Shown here: positions 1 to 6,523 of the stretch, piece by piece | How positions within the stretch are numbered: the stretch's first letter is position 1 | Layout: each line of letters starts with the position of its first letter | From: an uncultured Collinsella sp. | GTDB taxonomy: Bacteria > Actinomycetota > Coriobacteriia > Coriobacteriales > Coriobacteriaceae | NCBI GenBank assembly: GCA_902478865.1 | Contig: CABSNA010000033.1 | Coordinates: 1 to 10,445 of the forward strand | DNA length: 10,445 nucleotides | Reading direction: 5' to 3' | The notes under the pieces: generated by a model | Told to the model about the DNA's origin: nothing | Databases searched by the model: none | The model's input: only the letters and a program-made list of their open reading frames with translations | Program-made: the position numbers and the translations under genes

Positions 1-1
1 C

Positions 2-358
2 TATGTGCCCGGCTTTGTCATTCAGGGCGGCGACCCCAATACCCGCGATATGTCCGGCGCCGACGTCGCTGCCGGTCTTGAGGGCCCCGACGGCATGCCC
101 GGTACCGGTGGCCCCGGCTACTGCATCAAGGGCGAGTTTGCCACCAATCCGCGCAACAGCCATGTCGATGGCGCCCTTGCCATGGCACGCTCCATGGATC
201 CCGATTCCGCGGGTTCGCAGTTCTACTTCTGCTTGGGTGCCCAGCATAACCTCGATTCCGGTTATACCGTCTTTGGTACCACGGTCGAGGGTCTCGATGT
301 GATTTCGCAGCTGCGTGCCGGCGACGAGATCGTCCATGTCGAGATCGTTCACGAGTAA
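2..358 (+). CDS. Cyclophilin-type peptidyl-prolyl cis-trans isomerase, 3' part (5' end outside window)
   Basis: The last 118 codons of a cyclophilin, which catalyses cis-trans isomerisation of Xaa-Pro bonds during protein folding. The frame is open from the window edge. The first visible residues, YVPGFVIQGGDP, follow directly on the family's FHR motif, so the catalytic Arg lies just outside. Seen inside: the IQGGDP motif with the active-site Gln, then GTGGPGYCIKGEF, GALAMARS, GSQFYFC and YTVFG, in family order. By alignment from memory with human cyclophilin A, Gln111 is kept, Phe113 is Tyr, Trp121 is Asn and His126 is Tyr. Such changes are common in bacterial members and suggest weak cyclosporin binding (inference). 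No signal peptide can be judged. The stop lies 11 bases before the next start, so the two genes are probably co-transcribed. Family is very safe; the paralogue name is not. Confidence 0.95.
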   Translation, partial: YVPGFVIQGGDPNTRDMSGADVAAGLEGPDGMPGTGGPGYCIKGEFATNPRNSHVDGALAMARSMDPDSAGSQFYFCLGAQHNLDSGYTVFGTTVEGLDVISQLRAGDEIVHVEIVHE

Positions 359-364
359 AGGGGA
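357..364 (+). promoter_or_regulatory. Ribosome-binding site for the TTG-started TPR gene
   Basis: AAAGGGGA overlaps the stop codon of the cyclophilin gene and lies 5 bases before TTG at 370. It supports the TTG as the real start and suggests translational coupling. Confidence 0.7.
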
Positions 365-369
365 TTTCC

Positions 370-1674
370 TTGAATAGCCAGCTGATCCAACAGGGCCGTG
401 CCGCTTACCGCGCGGGTGATTTTTCCGCTGCAGCCCAGATGCTTGGGGCGGCAAAAACTCCCGATGAGATTATGGGCGAGGCCGATCACCTTCGTGGCAA
501 CGCCTTGATGCACCTGGGCATGTATGCCGAGGCCGCCGAGGCCTATGCCGCCGCCCTCAACGACGGCACCTATGGCAAGCGCGGCGCGCTGCTCACCAAC
601 CGCGGCAAGGCACTCGCCGCCGTGGGCGACTACACGACGGCCGCTCAGGCGTTCTCTGCCGCTACGCAGGACGCTTCTTATGCCACGCCGTTCAAGGCCT
701 ATCTGGGCCTGGGTAACGCGCTGTTCCAGTCGGGCGACTATGCCAACGCGGGTACTGCTTTCCGTCAGGCTGCCATCGACGGCGCCAATCCGGCTCCTGC
801 CGCCGCACTCGGCGAGCTTGGTCGTTGCTTCATTAAGCTCGGCCGTCCGGCGGATGCCGTGGAGACCTACCGTACGGCTATCGACTTTGCCGGCCCCCGC
901 GACGACACGCGTGCGCTCAACGCCGGCATGGGTCAGGCGCTTTCTGCCGCCGGCCGTCCCTCCGACGCACTCGACGCCTTTAACGCCGCTACTGCCGATG
1001 GTATCTACCAGCTCACCTCCGAGCAGGCCGATGAGCTTGCCCGCGTGCACGATTCGCTTGCCGCGCTGTCTGCCCAGACGGCTATGGCCACGGCTCCGGC
1101 GCCCGCGATGGACGCTCCTGCCGTCGATCCGCTCGATCCTACGGGCGCGACCGGTCAGTTTATGCCCGATCCCTCGGACACCGGCTTCTTTACGCTGTCC
1201 GAGTCCGAGATGGTCCAGCAGGACCGTCAGGATCGTAAGCAGGCCAAGGTCCGTCGTCGCCACCGCCACACGGGTCTCAAAGTCTTCATCGTGCTGCTTC
1301 TGCTCATTTTGATCGCCGTGGGCGGTCTGGGCTTTGCCTACACGCGCGGCTTTGGTTTCCCGTCCCAGGAGTCTGTCGTTTCCGATCTGTTCCAGGCTGC
1401 CGGCGACGGTGACACGGCAAAGGCCGAGTCTTGCCTGGCCTCGAGCCTGTCCGAGGACGCTAAGTCGATGATCATCTCCTCGATTCCGCAGGGTGCCACT
1501 GTGTCCGTCGAAGGCATGGATCAGTCCATGACCGAGACGACCGCCAAGGTGAAGGCATCGCTGTCCAAGGGCGGCGAGCAGGAGTACACCGTCAAATTCG
1601 TGCGCTCCGACAACCATATCGGCTGGGCCGTTTCCTCGCTCGATATGGATTTCTCGGCTGCTGACAACCAGTAG
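370..1674 (+). CDS. TPR-repeat membrane protein with a C-terminal extracytoplasmic domain
   Basis: Protein of 434 residues, function unknown. About six tetratricopeptide-like repeats are seen at roughly 4-25, 38-66, 73-100, 109-136, 145-172 and 181-208, each with the G-x-Y/F or GRPxDA pattern; such repeats usually form a protein-binding superhelix. Residues 210-290 are a Pro/Ala/Asp-rich linker. A basic patch (KVRRRHRH, 293-300) precedes one membrane helix at about 302-324. By the positive-inside rule the TPRs face the cytoplasm and residues 331-434 face outside. That outer part has the look of a small NTF2/DUF4878-like fold (FQAAGDGDTAKAESCL, then IGWAVSSLDMDF), but this is a weak resemblance. 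The TTG start is chosen for its ribosome-binding site and because the first TPR begins at once. The gene ends in tandem stops, TAG TGA. Placed just before mreB, it may scaffold envelope proteins (inference). Confidence 0.88.
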   Translation: MNSQLIQQGRAAYRAGDFSAAAQMLGAAKTPDEIMGEADHLRGNALMHLGMYAEAAEAYAAALNDGTYGKRGALLTNRGKALAAVGDYTTAAQAFSAATQDASYATPFKAYLGLGNALFQSGDYANAGTAFRQAAIDGANPAPAAALGELGRCFIKLGRPADAVETYRTAIDFAGPRDDTRALNAGMGQALSAAGRPSDALDAFNAATADGIYQLTSEQADELARVHDSLAALSAQTAMATAPAPAMDAPAVDPLDPTGATGQFMPDPSDTGFFTLSESEMVQQDRQDRKQAKVRRRHRHTGLKVFIVLLLLILIAVGGLGFAYTRGFGFPSQESVVSDLFQAAGDGDTAKAESCLASSLSEDAKSMIISSIPQGATVSVEGMDQSMTETTAKVKASLSKGGEQEYTVKFVRSDNHIGWAVSSLDMDFSAADNQ

Positions 1675-1696
1675 TGACCTTATGGGATTTAGCTTT

Positions 1697-1729
1697 GCCC
1701 GGCGCTTCACCGCAAGTGAGGTGCCGGGC
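1697..1729 (+). terminator. Hairpin between the TPR gene and mreB, possible terminator without a clear T-run
   Basis: A 14-pair stem: GCCCGGC at 1697-1703 pairs with GCCGGGC at 1723-1729, and 1704-1710 pairs with 1716-1722 including two G-U pairs. The loop is CGCAA. It starts 22 bases after the stop codon. Only TTGCGC follows, not a T-run, so it may be a weak terminator, a processing site or an mRNA-stabilising end. It separates the isomerase/TPR pair from the mre genes. Confidence 0.5.
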
Positions 1730-1757
1730 TTGCGCTAGTATGATGAGCTAGTAGTTT
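1730..1757 (+). promoter_or_regulatory. Weak candidate promoter for mreB
   Basis: TTGCGC at 1730-1735 and TAGTTT at 1752-1757 are spaced by 16 bases and resemble sigma-70 -35 and -10 boxes. A better -10 alone, TATGAT at 1739-1744, has no good -35 at 16-18 bases. Placed after the hairpin and before mreB, a promoter is expected here, but the match is modest. Confidence 0.25.
1734..1753 (+). repeat. 7-bp direct repeat upstream of mreB
   Basis: GCTAGTA occurs at 1734-1740 and again at 1747-1753, a 13-base period. It lies within the candidate promoter. It could be a binding site for a regulator, or chance. Confidence 0.4.
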
Positions 1758-1779
1758 TCCAGCAATCATCCAACACATC

Positions 1780-1784
1780 AGGAG
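1780..1784 (+). promoter_or_regulatory. Ribosome-binding site that fixes the TTG start of mreB
   Basis: AGGAG ends 5 bases before TTG at 1790. The next in-frame ATG, at 1802, is 17 bases away, too far for this site, and the TTG at 1785 is out of frame and closes after five codons. TTG 1790 is therefore preferred. Confidence 0.7.
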
Positions 1785-1789
1785 TTGCG

Positions 1790-2833
1790 TTGTTTTCTTT
1801 GATGGATATGTTCTTCGGTAGCTATGCGGGCGATCTTGCCATCGACCTCGGCACCGCCAATACGCTTGTCTCCGTGCGCGGCAAGGGCATCGTCATTCGC
1901 GAGCCCTCTGTAGTCGCCATCGACAAGAACGACGAGCGCATCCTGGCGGTCGGTATCGAGGCAAAGCGCATGCTCGGCCGTACGCCCGGCAACATCGTGG
2001 CCGTTCGTCCCCTGAAGGACGGCGTCATCGCCGACTTCGATGTTACAGAGGCTATGCTTCGCTACTTTATCGACAAGGCGTCCGAGAAGCGCTATCCGTG
2101 GACCCCGCGTCCGCGCGTTGTCGTCTGCGTTCCCTCCGGTGTCACGTCGGTCGAGAAGCGTGCCGTCTTTGAGGCCACGATCCAGGCCGGCGCTCGCCAG
2201 GCCTATCTGATCGAAGAGCCTATGGCCGCCGCTATCGGCGCCGACCTGCCCGTCGAGGAGCCTACCGGCTCCATGGTCATCGACATCGGTGGCGGTACCA
2301 CCGAGGTTGCCGTTATCGCTATGGGCGGCATCGTCGTCTCGCAGTCCATCCGTATTGCCGGCGACGAGTTCGATCAGGCCATCCTCACGCACGTTCGCGA
2401 TGCCTACAACTTGGCCATCGGCGAGCGTACGGCAGAGGACATCAAGATCAAGGTCGGCTCCGCCGTGCCGCTCAAGGACGAGCTCGACGTCGAGGTCAAC
2501 GGCCGCGACGTGATCACCGGTCTGCCCAAGACCGTGCGCATCGAGAGCGAGGAGATTCGTCGCGCACTCAACAAGCCGCTCGACGAGATGGCCAAGGCCG
2601 TCAAGGACGCGCTCGACGCTACGCCTCCCGATCTTGCCTCGGACCTTATGTACTACGGCATTTTGCTGACCGGTGGCGGCGCGCTGCTGCGCGGTCTCGA
2701 CGTGCGCCTGCGCGATGAGACCGGCGTTTCGGTCAACGTCAGCCCCACGGCGCTCGATAACGTTGTTAACGGCTGTGCCCGCGTGCTCGAGGCCAATGCG
2801 TTTGATGGCGGCTTCGTCCAGACCAATGCTTAA
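1790..2833 (+). CDS. mreB: Rod-shape-determining protein MreB (bacterial actin)
   Basis: Actin-like ATPase of 347 residues, the usual family length, which polymerises on the inner face of the membrane and directs lateral wall synthesis. Seen: phosphate-1 motif IDLGTANTLV (18-27), the MreB signature REPSVVAID (37-45), IEEPMAAAIGA (141-151) with the Glu pair near the nucleotide, phosphate-2 motif DIGGGTTEVAVI (165-176), IAGDEFD (189-195), and the adenosine motif LTGGGALLRGLD (293-304). The N-terminus FSLMDMFFG is hydrophobic and may help membrane attachment. Start is TTG, fixed by AGGAG. It is first in a compact run mreB-mreC-mreD-mrdA-rodA, separated from the upstream TPR gene by a hairpin, so it probably begins a transcription unit. 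All key motifs are intact. Assignment is secure; a second mreB/mbl paralogue elsewhere cannot be excluded. Confidence 0.98.
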   Translation: MFSLMDMFFGSYAGDLAIDLGTANTLVSVRGKGIVIREPSVVAIDKNDERILAVGIEAKRMLGRTPGNIVAVRPLKDGVIADFDVTEAMLRYFIDKASEKRYPWTPRPRVVVCVPSGVTSVEKRAVFEATIQAGARQAYLIEEPMAAAIGADLPVEEPTGSMVIDIGGGTTEVAVIAMGGIVVSQSIRIAGDEFDQAILTHVRDAYNLAIGERTAEDIKIKVGSAVPLKDELDVEVNGRDVITGLPKTVRIESEEIRRALNKPLDEMAKAVKDALDATPPDLASDLMYYGILLTGGGALLRGLDVRLRDETGVSVNVSPTALDNVVNGCARVLEANAFDGGFVQTNA

Positions 2834-2840
2834 TTTCCAA

Positions 2841-2847
2841 AAGGTGG
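2841..2847 (+). promoter_or_regulatory. Ribosome-binding site for the TTG start of mreC
   Basis: AAGGTGG lies 7 bases before TTG at 2855. The next in-frame ATG, codon 20 at 2912, has no such site at a proper distance, so TTG is preferred. Confidence 0.6.
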
Positions 2848-2854
2848 ATTCCAT

Positions 2855-3853
2855 TTGGCACGATCTTCGGGTTTCTCCACAAATCTGAATACCAAGCGAC
2901 AATCAACGGGTATGCGCCCGTTGATTGTTTTCAGCCTGATTTCGGTGTTGCTGCTCACGTTTTATATTCGTGAGGGCGAGGCTGGGCCGATTCATGCCGT
3001 GCGTTCGGGCGTAACGACGATTACCTCGCCGGTGCGCTTTGTGGGTTCGGCTGTGGCGGCTCCCTTCAATGCCATCGGCAACGTGTTCTCTAACCTTACG
3101 GCGTCGCAGGACACGCTCGACGAGCTTAAGAAGCAAAACGAGGAACTGACCTCTAAGGTTGCCGAGCTCTCCGAGTCTCAAAAGACCGCCGAGCGTCTGG
3201 AGGGGCTGGTCGGCCTGCAGTCGACCTATAACCTCAAATCGACCGCTGCTCGTATCGTTGGTGCTTCCGGCGATGCCTGGACCTCGACCGTTACCATCGA
3301 CAAGGGCTCTGCCGACGGCCTTACCATCAACATGCCCGTGACGAGTTCTGCCGGTGTTATCGGCCAGATCATCGAAGTCTCGGCCAAGACGTCCACCGTG
3401 CGCCTGATTGGCGACGAGAACTCGGGTGTGTCCGCCATGGTACAGGACACGCGCGCCCAGGGCATGCTGCAGGGTCAGGCTGACGGCACGCTGCGTCTTG
3501 AGTACGTGAGCGTCGACTCCGACGTTAAGGTTGGCGACATCATCGTGACCTCGGGCATCGGCGGTGTGTTCCCCAAGGGTCTACCGCTCGGCACCGTCTC
3601 GTCGGTTGAGAAATCGGCAAACGACGTGTACTACACCATTGTGGTGCGCGCTCAGACCACGGCCGAGAACAACGAGGAAGTGCTGGTCATTACCTCGCTG
3701 ACCGATGAACAGTCGGCCTCGGATGAGGACGTGAGCACGGCCAACAGCACGCCGCAGGGAACGTCGCGCGATGCTGCAACCAAGACGAAGGACGAGAGCT
3801 CGGATGACAGTTCCGACACGTCCGAGACGACCGATTCTGGCTCGAACGAATAG
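2855..3853 (+). CDS. mreC: Rod-shape-determining protein MreC
   Basis: Membrane-anchored elongasome scaffold of 332 residues that links MreB and MreD to PBP2 outside the membrane and is thought to switch PBP2/RodA on. Order: short basic cytoplasmic tail (1-21), one membrane helix (about 22-38), a coiled-coil stretch (about 84-118, with DTLDELKKQNEELTSKV), then the MreC beta-barrel core (about 122-282). Family marks seen are DKGSADGLTINMPV (149-162), GVIGQI (167-172), SGIGGVFPKGLPLGTV (233-248). After 282 comes a tail of about 50 residues rich in Ser, Asp, Thr and Glu, longer and more acidic than the core needs. Start is TTG. The gap from mreB is 21 bases. A 12-bp hairpin followed by a T-run lies in codons 15-26 (see separate entry). 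Family assignment is secure. Confidence 0.96.
   Translation: MARSSGFSTNLNTKRQSTGMRPLIVFSLISVLLLTFYIREGEAGPIHAVRSGVTTITSPVRFVGSAVAAPFNAIGNVFSNLTASQDTLDELKKQNEELTSKVAELSESQKTAERLEGLVGLQSTYNLKSTAARIVGASGDAWTSTVTIDKGSADGLTINMPVTSSAGVIGQIIEVSAKTSTVRLIGDENSGVSAMVQDTRAQGMLQGQADGTLRLEYVSVDSDVKVGDIIVTSGIGGVFPKGLPLGTVSSVEKSANDVYYTIVVRAQTTAENNEEVLVITSLTDEQSASDEDVSTANSTPQGTSRDAATKTKDESSDDSSDTSETTDSGSNE
2899..2931 (+). promoter_or_regulatory. Terminator-like hairpin inside the 5' coding region of mreC
   Basis: ACAATCAACGGG (2899-2910) and CCCGTTGATTGT (2917-2928) are perfect reverse complements of 12 bases with a six-base loop TATGCG, followed by a T-run at 2928-2931. Shape and T-run fit an intrinsic terminator or attenuator, yet it is 45 bases into mreC. 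The ATG in the loop is in-frame codon 20. Structure is seen directly; activity is inferred. Confidence 0.5.
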
Positions 3854-3857
3854 GGGG
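3852..3857 (+). promoter_or_regulatory. mreD: Ribosome-binding site deciding the mreD start
   Basis: AGGGGG overlaps the mreC stop codon. ATG at 3859 is only one base away, too close; ATG at 3865 is 7 bases away, the ideal spacing, so 3865 is chosen. Confidence 0.65.
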
Positions 3858-3864
3858 CATGTCC

Positions 3865-4431
3865 ATGGATCTACACGAGCAGGGGATGAGCTCCCGCACG
3901 TTTGTGATCGCTGCCATCGTGTGCGTGCTGCTGCAGGCAGGCCTGGCACCGCAGATCTCCATTGCGGGTGGTCGCGTCAACTTCATGATTATCTTGGTGT
4001 GCCTGAGTGTGTTCTCGGGCGACCCGACCCGTGCCGTCGTGTGCGGTTTTTGCAGCGGCTTGTTTTATGACCTGTCCGCTGCCGTGCCGGTGGGCATTAT
4101 GTCGTTCCTGCTGACCGTGGGTTCTTTTGCCCTGGTGCACAGCGCCGTCGGTCAGACGGGCGGTACCCCAAGTGCGCGCGGCGTCACTGTGGGCGCCTTC
4201 GCGCTCGTCATTAATGTGATCTACAGCATCATCTTGCTGTTTATGGGTTTGGAGACGAGCTTTGTCGTGGCGATCTTCGGCCATGCGCTGCCGTCCTCGA
4301 TCCTGACGGGTCTGGTTGCCATTCCGTTTTTGATGTCCGGCGTCGTGCCACAGTCCGGCTATGGATTCTCCGCACGTGGCGGACGCCAGACGGGTATGCG
4401 CTTTAAGCCCAAGACCCGCAAGCTCAAATAG
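3865..4431 (+). CDS. mreD: Rod-shape-determining membrane protein MreD
   Basis: Integral membrane partner of MreC in the elongasome, 188 residues from the ATG at 3865 (190 if the ATG at 3859 is used, which is too close to the ribosome-binding site). The protein is mostly hydrophobic, with five or six membrane segments at about 10-30, 38-52, 56-72, 75-93, 107-128 and 132-157. The MreD signature is seen as GFCSGLFYDLSAAVPVGIMS (61-80), matching the family G-x-x-x-D-L-x-x-x-x-P-x-G pattern. The C-terminus is strongly basic (MRFKPKTRKLK) and probably cytoplasmic. It begins 11 bases after the mreC stop and ends 13 bases before mrdA, so it is surely co-transcribed. Sequence in this family is poorly conserved; the call rests on the signature, topology and place between mreC and PBP2. 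Confidence 0.93.
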   Translation: MDLHEQGMSSRTFVIAAIVCVLLQAGLAPQISIAGGRVNFMIILVCLSVFSGDPTRAVVCGFCSGLFYDLSAAVPVGIMSFLLTVGSFALVHSAVGQTGGTPSARGVTVGAFALVINVIYSIILLFMGLETSFVVAIFGHALPSSILTGLVAIPFLMSGVVPQSGYGFSARGGRQTGMRFKPKTRKLK

Positions 4432-4437
4432 GGGAGG
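4431..4437 (+). promoter_or_regulatory. mrdA: Strong ribosome-binding site for the long form of PBP2
   Basis: GGGGAGG starts at the last base of the mreD stop and lies 7 bases before ATG at 4445. It supports the start that includes the extra N-terminal membrane helix. Confidence 0.7.
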
Positions 4438-4444
4438 CCCGTAG

Positions 4445-6514
4445 ATGTCTTCCCAGTTGACGGTTATTATCGCCGGTATCGTGCTAGTTGTGGCCATCGT
4501 GGTCGCACTGGTCATCATGCGTCGCGGCGATTCCCGTTTTACCTACGATACGCAGCATGGAACGACCCCGCGCGCCACCGAGGGCGAGGGCAATACCGCG
4601 GTGACCGCCTTTAAGGGCCGCTTTTCCATCCTCACCACGGGTGTGGGCGCGATGTTTGCGGCGCTCGCCGTCAAGCTGTGGGGCATGCAGATGGTCTCGT
4701 CGGACTATTACGAGAAGCAGGCCAATAGTAATCAGACTCGCACCGTTACCACTCCTGCTGTGCGCGGCCGCATCCTCGACCGCAATGGCGTGGCGCTTGT
4801 CCAGAACCGTCCCTCACTTGCTGTCGTGGCCTACCGCGACCTTGCCGAGGATGAGGTCCTGGTTCGCCATCTTGCCAACGTGCTTGGAATGCCTTACGTG
4901 GCGGTCCTTCGCAATATTCAGGACAATACAGAGGGCGCCCAGAGCCTGCATACCATCGCGACGGACGCCCGTCGCTCCACGGTTGCCTATATTCAGGAGC
5001 ATGCCGGCGAGTTCCCGGGCGTCAAGATTGCCGAGCGTACCGAGCGCCAGTATCCATATGGCGAGACGGCATGCCATATCTTGGGCTATACCGGCACCAT
5101 TACCTCCGAGCAGCTCGAGGCTCAGAATAAGAAAACCTCTGGCGATGATGATGCTTCTGCTGGCAAGATCACGTACCAGTCGGGCGATATCGTGGGCCAG
5201 GCGGGCGTTGAGAGCTACTACGAAAACTTGCTGCAGGGTATTCGTGGCGAGCAGACCGTCAAGGTCGATGCCTCGGGCAATGTGACCGGTCAGGCCGGCG
5301 CCGTGCCCGCGAAGGCCGGCTCCGACATTAAGCTCACGCTCGACCTTAAGATTCAACAGGCCTGTGAGACGGCGCTGGCGAGCGCTATCGAGCTTGCCAA
5401 GACCACTGGCTACAGCAATGCCGGCAACGGCGCCGTGGTGTGTCTCGATCCCAACAATGGCGAGATCCTGGGCATGGCGAGCGAGCCCAAGTTCGATCCG
5501 TCCGTCTTTATCGGCGGCGTCTCAAATGACGTGTGGACCGAGCTCAATGATGACAAGGGTTCGCACCCGCTGCTCAACCGCGCCATTAGCGGACAGTACA
5601 TGTCGGCCTCGACCATCAAGCCGCTCTCGGCACTAGCCGGTCTTGAGTTTGGAACCTACACGTCGGGGCAGACGACCAACTGCACGGGCTATTGGACGGG
5701 GCTGGGCAAGTCGTGGGGCAAGTACTGCTGGCTGCATTCCGGCCACGGCACCATGACGCTGCAGTCGGGTATCGCCAACTCGTGCGATCCCGTCTTCTAC
5801 GACATGGGCAAGGCGTTCTTTTATGACGAGCAACATTCCGAGGGCCTGCAGGAGGTCTTTCGTCGCTGGGGCCTAGGTAAGACCTGCGGTATCGATCTGC
5901 CGAGTGAGGGTGCGGGCCGTATTCCCGATGCCGAGTGGAAAGAGTCGTACTTCACCGACGCCTCTGCCGAGGACCGCAAGTGGAATGCCGGCGATATGAC
6001 CAACATCGCTATCGGCCAGGGCGACATCCTGGTGACGCCCCTGCAGATGGCGTGCGCCTATATGGGTCTTGCCAACGGCGGCAAACAGTACGTGCCTCAC
6101 GTGTTTTTGTCTGCCGTGTCGCGCGATGGCGACGGCGATGCCTATAAGTACAATGGCAAGGGCAAGAAGAAGCGCCTGGAGGCCAAGATCAACAGCGATT
6201 CGGATTTGGCTCTTGTTCGCAACGGCATGCACGACGTGATTTACACGGCATCGACGTCCCTGGCGGCGCACTTTGGCACCCTGACGCCGCAGGTATACGG
6301 CAAGTCGGGCACGGGCGAGAAGAGCGGCGAGGACGAATACGCGTGGTTCTGCGCCTATGCACCGGCCGATGACCCCAAGTATGTCATCGCTACTGTCCTG
6401 GAGCAGGGCGGCGGCGGCTCGGATACCGCGATGCATGTCGTGCGCGACGTGCTCGGCGTGATTTATGACGAGCCCGATACCTCTTCGGCCTCGGGCGATT
6501 CTTCGGTTCGATAG
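4445..6514 (+). CDS. mrdA: Penicillin-binding protein 2, elongasome D,D-transpeptidase
   Basis: Class B PBP of 689 residues that cross-links peptidoglycan made by RodA. Seen: a membrane helix at about 61-82; the dimerisation domain from about 95, with VRGRILDRNG (107-116) and IVGQAGVESYYE (249-260); the transpeptidase domain from about 325. Active-site motifs: S389-T-I-K392 (SxxK), S446-C-D448 (SxD, the form usual in PBP2) and K620-S-G-T (KSG, also found in E. coli PBP2). Cys413 and Cys428 flank a W/G-rich segment before HSGHG, as in many PBP2s. Odd: an additional N-terminal helix at about 6-25, followed by basic MRRGDSR and a polar linker to about 57; class B PBPs normally have one helix. 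An in-frame GTG at 4601 preceded by GAGGG (4586-4590, spacing 10) could start a 637-residue single-helix form. Located between mreD and rodA, as expected for PBP2 rather than FtsI. Confidence 0.96.
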   Translation: MSSQLTVIIAGIVLVVAIVVALVIMRRGDSRFTYDTQHGTTPRATEGEGNTAVTAFKGRFSILTTGVGAMFAALAVKLWGMQMVSSDYYEKQANSNQTRTVTTPAVRGRILDRNGVALVQNRPSLAVVAYRDLAEDEVLVRHLANVLGMPYVAVLRNIQDNTEGAQSLHTIATDARRSTVAYIQEHAGEFPGVKIAERTERQYPYGETACHILGYTGTITSEQLEAQNKKTSGDDDASAGKITYQSGDIVGQAGVESYYENLLQGIRGEQTVKVDASGNVTGQAGAVPAKAGSDIKLTLDLKIQQACETALASAIELAKTTGYSNAGNGAVVCLDPNNGEILGMASEPKFDPSVFIGGVSNDVWTELNDDKGSHPLLNRAISGQYMSASTIKPLSALAGLEFGTYTSGQTTNCTGYWTGLGKSWGKYCWLHSGHGTMTLQSGIANSCDPVFYDMGKAFFYDEQHSEGLQEVFRRWGLGKTCGIDLPSEGAGRIPDAEWKESYFTDASAEDRKWNAGDMTNIAIGQGDILVTPLQMACAYMGLANGGKQYVPHVFLSAVSRDGDGDAYKYNGKGKKKRLEAKINSDSDLALVRNGMHDVIYTASTSLAAHFGTLTPQVYGKSGTGEKSGEDEYAWFCAYAPADDPKYVIATVLEQGGGGSDTAMHVVRDVLGVIYDEPDTSSASGDSSVR

Positions 6515-6523
6515 GAGGTTGCG

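Noticed and set aside
349..1710. A 453-codon open frame on the - strand opposite the TPR gene
   Set aside because: Its protein is a low-complexity Arg/Gly/His/Ala string with no recognisable motif, and it mirrors a clear TPR gene on the + strand. Long antisense frames are expected in GC-rich DNA where TTA, CTA and TCA codons are rare.
2837..2858. CCAAA / TTTGG pairing around the mreC ribosome-binding site
   Set aside because: Only 5 pairs with a 12-base loop, too weak to claim control of translation.
1778..2902. A 374-codon open frame on the - strand opposite mreB
   Set aside because: mreB is certain; the reverse frame lacks family features and a fitting ribosome-binding site.
3859..3861. 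ATG at 3859 as start of mreD
   Set aside because: Only one base from the AGGGGG site; ATG at 3865 has the right 7-base spacing.
3771..4070. A 99-codon + frame across the mreC/mreD junction
   Set aside because: It overlaps the tails of two certain genes in another frame and has no good start signal.
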